A stretch of DNA of 64,000 nt from Streptomyces sp. NBC_01454 (GTDB lineage Bacteria > Actinomycetota > Actinomycetes > Streptomycetales > Streptomycetaceae), in the NCBI RefSeq assembly GCF_036227565.1, contig NZ_CP109460.1, positions 7,688,001-7,752,000 on the forward strand. The letters run 5' to 3'. A program made the position numbers and the translations under genes. Below the pieces are notes generated by a model. It saw only the letters and a list, made by a program, of their open reading frames with translations, searched no databases and was not told the DNA's origin. This document shows, piece after piece, positions 62,660 to 64,000 of this stretch. Position 1 is the first letter of the stretch. Every line of letters starts with the position of its first letter.

Positions 62660-63034
62660 TCAGGCCAGGAGCGCCGAAGCGAGGGCGGTGGCGAGGTAGG
62701 CGGTGCCCAGGCCGGCGATGACGCTGACGAGGGCGTTGGCGGCGGCGAAGTACTTCGCGCCGGTCTCGGCCAGGCGCAGGCTCTCGAAGGAGAAGGTGGA
62801 GTAGGTGCTCAGCGTCGCGCACAGCCCGGGCCCGATCAGGTGCTGCAGCGCTTGGGGGACGGTGGTGGCAGTCGCGGCGCCGGTGAGGAAGCCCAGTCCT
62901 GCGCAGGCGGCGATATTGACGCTGAAGGTGCCCCAGGGGAAGACCGTGTCGTGGCGGGCCTGGACGGCTCGGTCGGTGAGGTAGCGCAGCGGGGCGCCGA
63001 CGAGCGCGCCGGCGATGACCATCAGCCAGTTCAC
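62660..63034 (-). CDS. crcB: CrcB/Fluc fluoride channel subunit, second gene of the pair
   Basis: This 124-residue protein has four hydrophobic helices. Fluc/CrcB proteins form dual-topology or heterodimeric fluoride channels in the membrane. The conserved core is visible: GALVGAPLRYLTDR in helix 1, PWGTFSVNIAACAGLGFLTG in helix 2 with the pore asparagine, GLCATLSTYSTFSFESLRL in helix 3 (the Phe-box segment), and the final AANALVSVIAGLGTAYLATALASALL. The GTG at 63034 overlaps the stop codon of the upstream crcB (GTGA), so the two subunits are translated together. Paired crcB genes in Gram-positive bacteria usually encode the two halves of a heterodimer. Confidence 0.95.
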   Translation of the reverse strand: MNWLMVIAGALVGAPLRYLTDRAVQARHDTVFPWGTFSVNIAACAGLGFLTGAATATTVPQALQHLIGPGLCATLSTYSTFSFESLRLAETGAKYFAAANALVSVIAGLGTAYLATALASALLA

Positions 63035-63561
63035 GACCGCCCCCGCTCTGCGCCGGCGCGCGGAAGGAAGGCGAGGCGGGTGAGGGAGGCGGTGACCCAG
63101 ACCGCTCCGAAGGCGGTCAGCAGCGTGGCGGCGGCGTACAGCAGTCCGCTGCCGGGATGGCCTCCCTCCAGGAGGCGCTGGGTGTCGAGGGTGGTGGTGG
63201 AGAAGGTGGTGTAGCCGCCCAGGACGCCGGTGCCCAGGAACGGCCGCATCAGGGGGTGAACGGCGAAGCGTTCGGTGATCAGGACCATCAGGACGCCCAT
63301 GGCGGCGCAGCCGGTGACGTTGGTCCAGAACGTGGTCCACGGGAACGCGGCGGGCGCGGTGGGCCAGAGCAGGGTGGCACCGTAGCGGGCGCAGGCCCCG
63401 ATCACCCCGCCGGCGGCAATCGCGGTGAGGATCTCGGCGTGCTTGCGTGCGGGTGTCCGGCCTGCCCGGGGTGGCCATGGGTCGATCGCGGTGTCCGGGT
63501 CGACGGGCTCCGCCGCCCAGTCGCTCGGCCGGGGCGCGGCGCCCTCGTGTTCGCTGGTCAC
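63031..63561 (-). CDS. crcB: CrcB/Fluc fluoride channel subunit, first gene of the pair
   Basis: This 176-residue protein has a polar N-terminal extension of about 45 residues followed by four membrane helices: ILTAIAAGGVIGACARYGATLLW, FPWTTFWTNVTGCAAMGVLMVLI (pore asparagine), GTGVLGGYTTFSTTTLDTQRLL (Phe-box) and LLYAAATLLTAFGAVWVTASLTRLAF. I chose the GTG at 63561 because AGGAG lies seven bases upstream (63569-63573); a TTG six bases further up is less likely. The ribosome site is partly buried in a strong hairpin, and a pseudoknot RNA lies directly upstream, suggesting fluoride-responsive translation. Confidence 0.94.
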   Translation of the reverse strand: MTSEHEGAAPRPSDWAAEPVDPDTAIDPWPPRAGRTPARKHAEILTAIAAGGVIGACARYGATLLWPTAPAAFPWTTFWTNVTGCAAMGVLMVLITERFAVHPLMRPFLGTGVLGGYTTFSTTTLDTQRLLEGGHPGSGLLYAAATLLTAFGAVWVTASLTRLAFLPRAGAERGRS

Positions 63562-63568
63562 GGGCAAT

Positions 63569-63675
63569 CTCCTACCTGACGTCGATCCGGCGCGCGGGTG
63601 TCGGCGCGCCGTTCAGGTAGGGACCGTTGGCGGCGGTGCTGCCGCGGTTGGGTACGGCGGGCCCCACCGCCGTGC
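63569..63675 (-). promoter_or_regulatory. Fluoride-riboswitch-like RNA with Shine-Dalgarno hairpin upstream of crcB
   Basis: On the minus-strand RNA: P1 is ACGGCG (63673-63668) with CGCCGU (63659-63654), enclosing an eight-base loop GUGGGGCC. P2 is GCGGC (63645-63641) with GCCGC (63634-63630). Then follow CAAC (63629-63626), GGUCCC (63625-63620) and UAC. Loop bases GGGGCC can pair with GGUCCC as a pseudoknot. This is the order, loop length and UAC tail of the fluoride (crcB) riboswitch. CCUACCUGA (63621-63613) can instead pair with UCAGGUAGG (63579-63571), covering part of the AGGAG ribosome site, with an inner CGGCGCGC/GCGCGCCG stem. The two folds compete for 63621-63620. Core bases differ from the usual consensus: G replaces A in GAUG, and CAAC replaces UGAU. 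Confidence 0.6.
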
Positions 63676-63677
63676 GG
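63650..63677. repeat. Long inverted repeat, left copy (partner 63907-63934)
   Basis: The 28 bases here match the reverse complement of 63907-63934 at all but one position, and weaker similarity continues for about ten more bases including GCGGCA. The left copy contains the P1 stem and loop of the riboswitch-like RNA of crcB. The two copies are about 230 bp apart and point toward opposite flanks. Confidence 0.8.
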
Positions 63678-64000
63678 CCCCCCTCATGGGGTGGCTGCGC
63701 CATCCAGGGTACAGCGCTGCCGCCTGGGGGCCGTGGGCGTCCTGCGCGGGCTGCGTCCTGCGGGTTCCGGGGCCTGGGGGCCCGGGGCCTGGGGGCCCGG
63801 CGGCGCGCGTGTTGGGCGAGCCGTCCGGTGAGGCTTTCTGCGTCCCCTGCGGCAGGCCCCATCTCCTGGCGTCCTGCGGTGCCTTTGTCTCGGATGTGTC
63901 GGACACCGCGCGGCGGTGGGGCCCGCCGTACCCCACTCGCGGCAAAATGCCGCGCGGACGTGGAGCCCGTGTCCCCGCGCAGCGCGCGGAGCGGCGTCGG
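63678..64000. other. Right-end region without a recognised gene
   Basis: This stretch holds no gene that I can support. It contains a 15-bp perfect direct repeat (63769-63783 and 63784-63798, unit GGGGCCTGGGGGCCC), the right copy of the long inverted repeat (63907-63934), and immediately after it a perfect 7-bp hairpin, CGCGGCA-AAA-TGCCGCG, at 63938-63954. The right copy reads outward toward the window edge, so it may be the leader of a gene lying beyond it. Confidence 0.55.

Noticed and set aside
63572..63945. Minus- and plus-strand frames of 77-110 codons at the right end
   Set aside because: Arg/Pro/Gly-rich translations overlapping the inverted repeat and the crcB leader; no protein motif.

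Overview
This is actinobacterial DNA, almost certainly from Streptomyces. Base composition is very G+C rich throughout with strong third-position G/C bias, starts are ATG or GTG behind GGAG-type ribosome sites, and the gene content is typical of the genus: giant NRPS genes, P450s, DosR/DosS-type and OmpR-type two-component systems, and small VOC/SnoaL proteins.

Layout. (1) 1-22316: 3' part of a nonribosomal peptide synthetase (NRPS) operon. It holds a 5'-truncated A-T protein, a 6668-residue five-module NRPS (C-A-T-E / C-A-T / C-A-T-E / C-A-T / C-A-T-E, no thioesterase), a strong terminator hairpin and a separate mbtH. (2) 23088-28638: a GNAT acetyltransferase, a P450 divergent from an FAD hydroxylase plus a metal-dependent amidohydrolase/decarboxylase (with a cluster of GAATGC/GCATTC half-sites between them), and a small membrane protein. 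(3) 28959-35353: a tightly packed operon of a P-loop kinase-like protein, a GH3-type acyl-adenylate ligase, a class I methyltransferase, three proteins I do not recognise, a broken mbtH remnant and a type II thioesterase. (4) 35857-44694: a lipstatin-type beta-lactone operon (lstA, lstB, lstC, lstD, lstE homologues) ending in a GNAT acetyltransferase where lipstatin producers carry a formyltransferase. The LstE adenylation pocket reads as an asparagine code, so the predicted product is an N-acetyl-asparaginyl beta-lactone of the esterastin type. (5) 44888-50330: a secreted protein, an ApbE / FMN-binding / ferric-reductase-like membrane redox operon, and a divergent OmpR-type two-component pair with 11-bp-spaced direct repeats between them. 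(6) 50501-54709: CBS-BON protein, LuxR-type regulator, GAF sensor kinase and universal stress protein, resembling a DosR-type stress module. (7) 54984-62555: housekeeping and accessory genes (SnoaL-like protein, SDR with divergent XRE regulator, transketolase, two VOC proteins, YqeY-like protein, a frameshifted FAD oxidoreductase). (8) 62660-64000: a crcB pair for fluoride export, preceded on the minus strand by an RNA that folds like a fluoride riboswitch with changed core bases and a Shine-Dalgarno-sequestering hairpin.

How the parts work together. In the beta-lactone operon, LstA/LstB should join two fatty acyl-CoAs head to head, LstD reduce the beta-ketone, LstC close the beta-lactone, LstE attach Asn to the side-chain hydroxyl, and the GNAT acetylate its amino group. 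The NRPS would build a peptide with the order X - D-(basic) - Thr - D-(basic) - Val-like - D-X, continuing on proteins outside the window. The FAD hydroxylase, P450 and thioesterase are plausible accessory enzymes for one of these pathways, but the sequence does not prove which.
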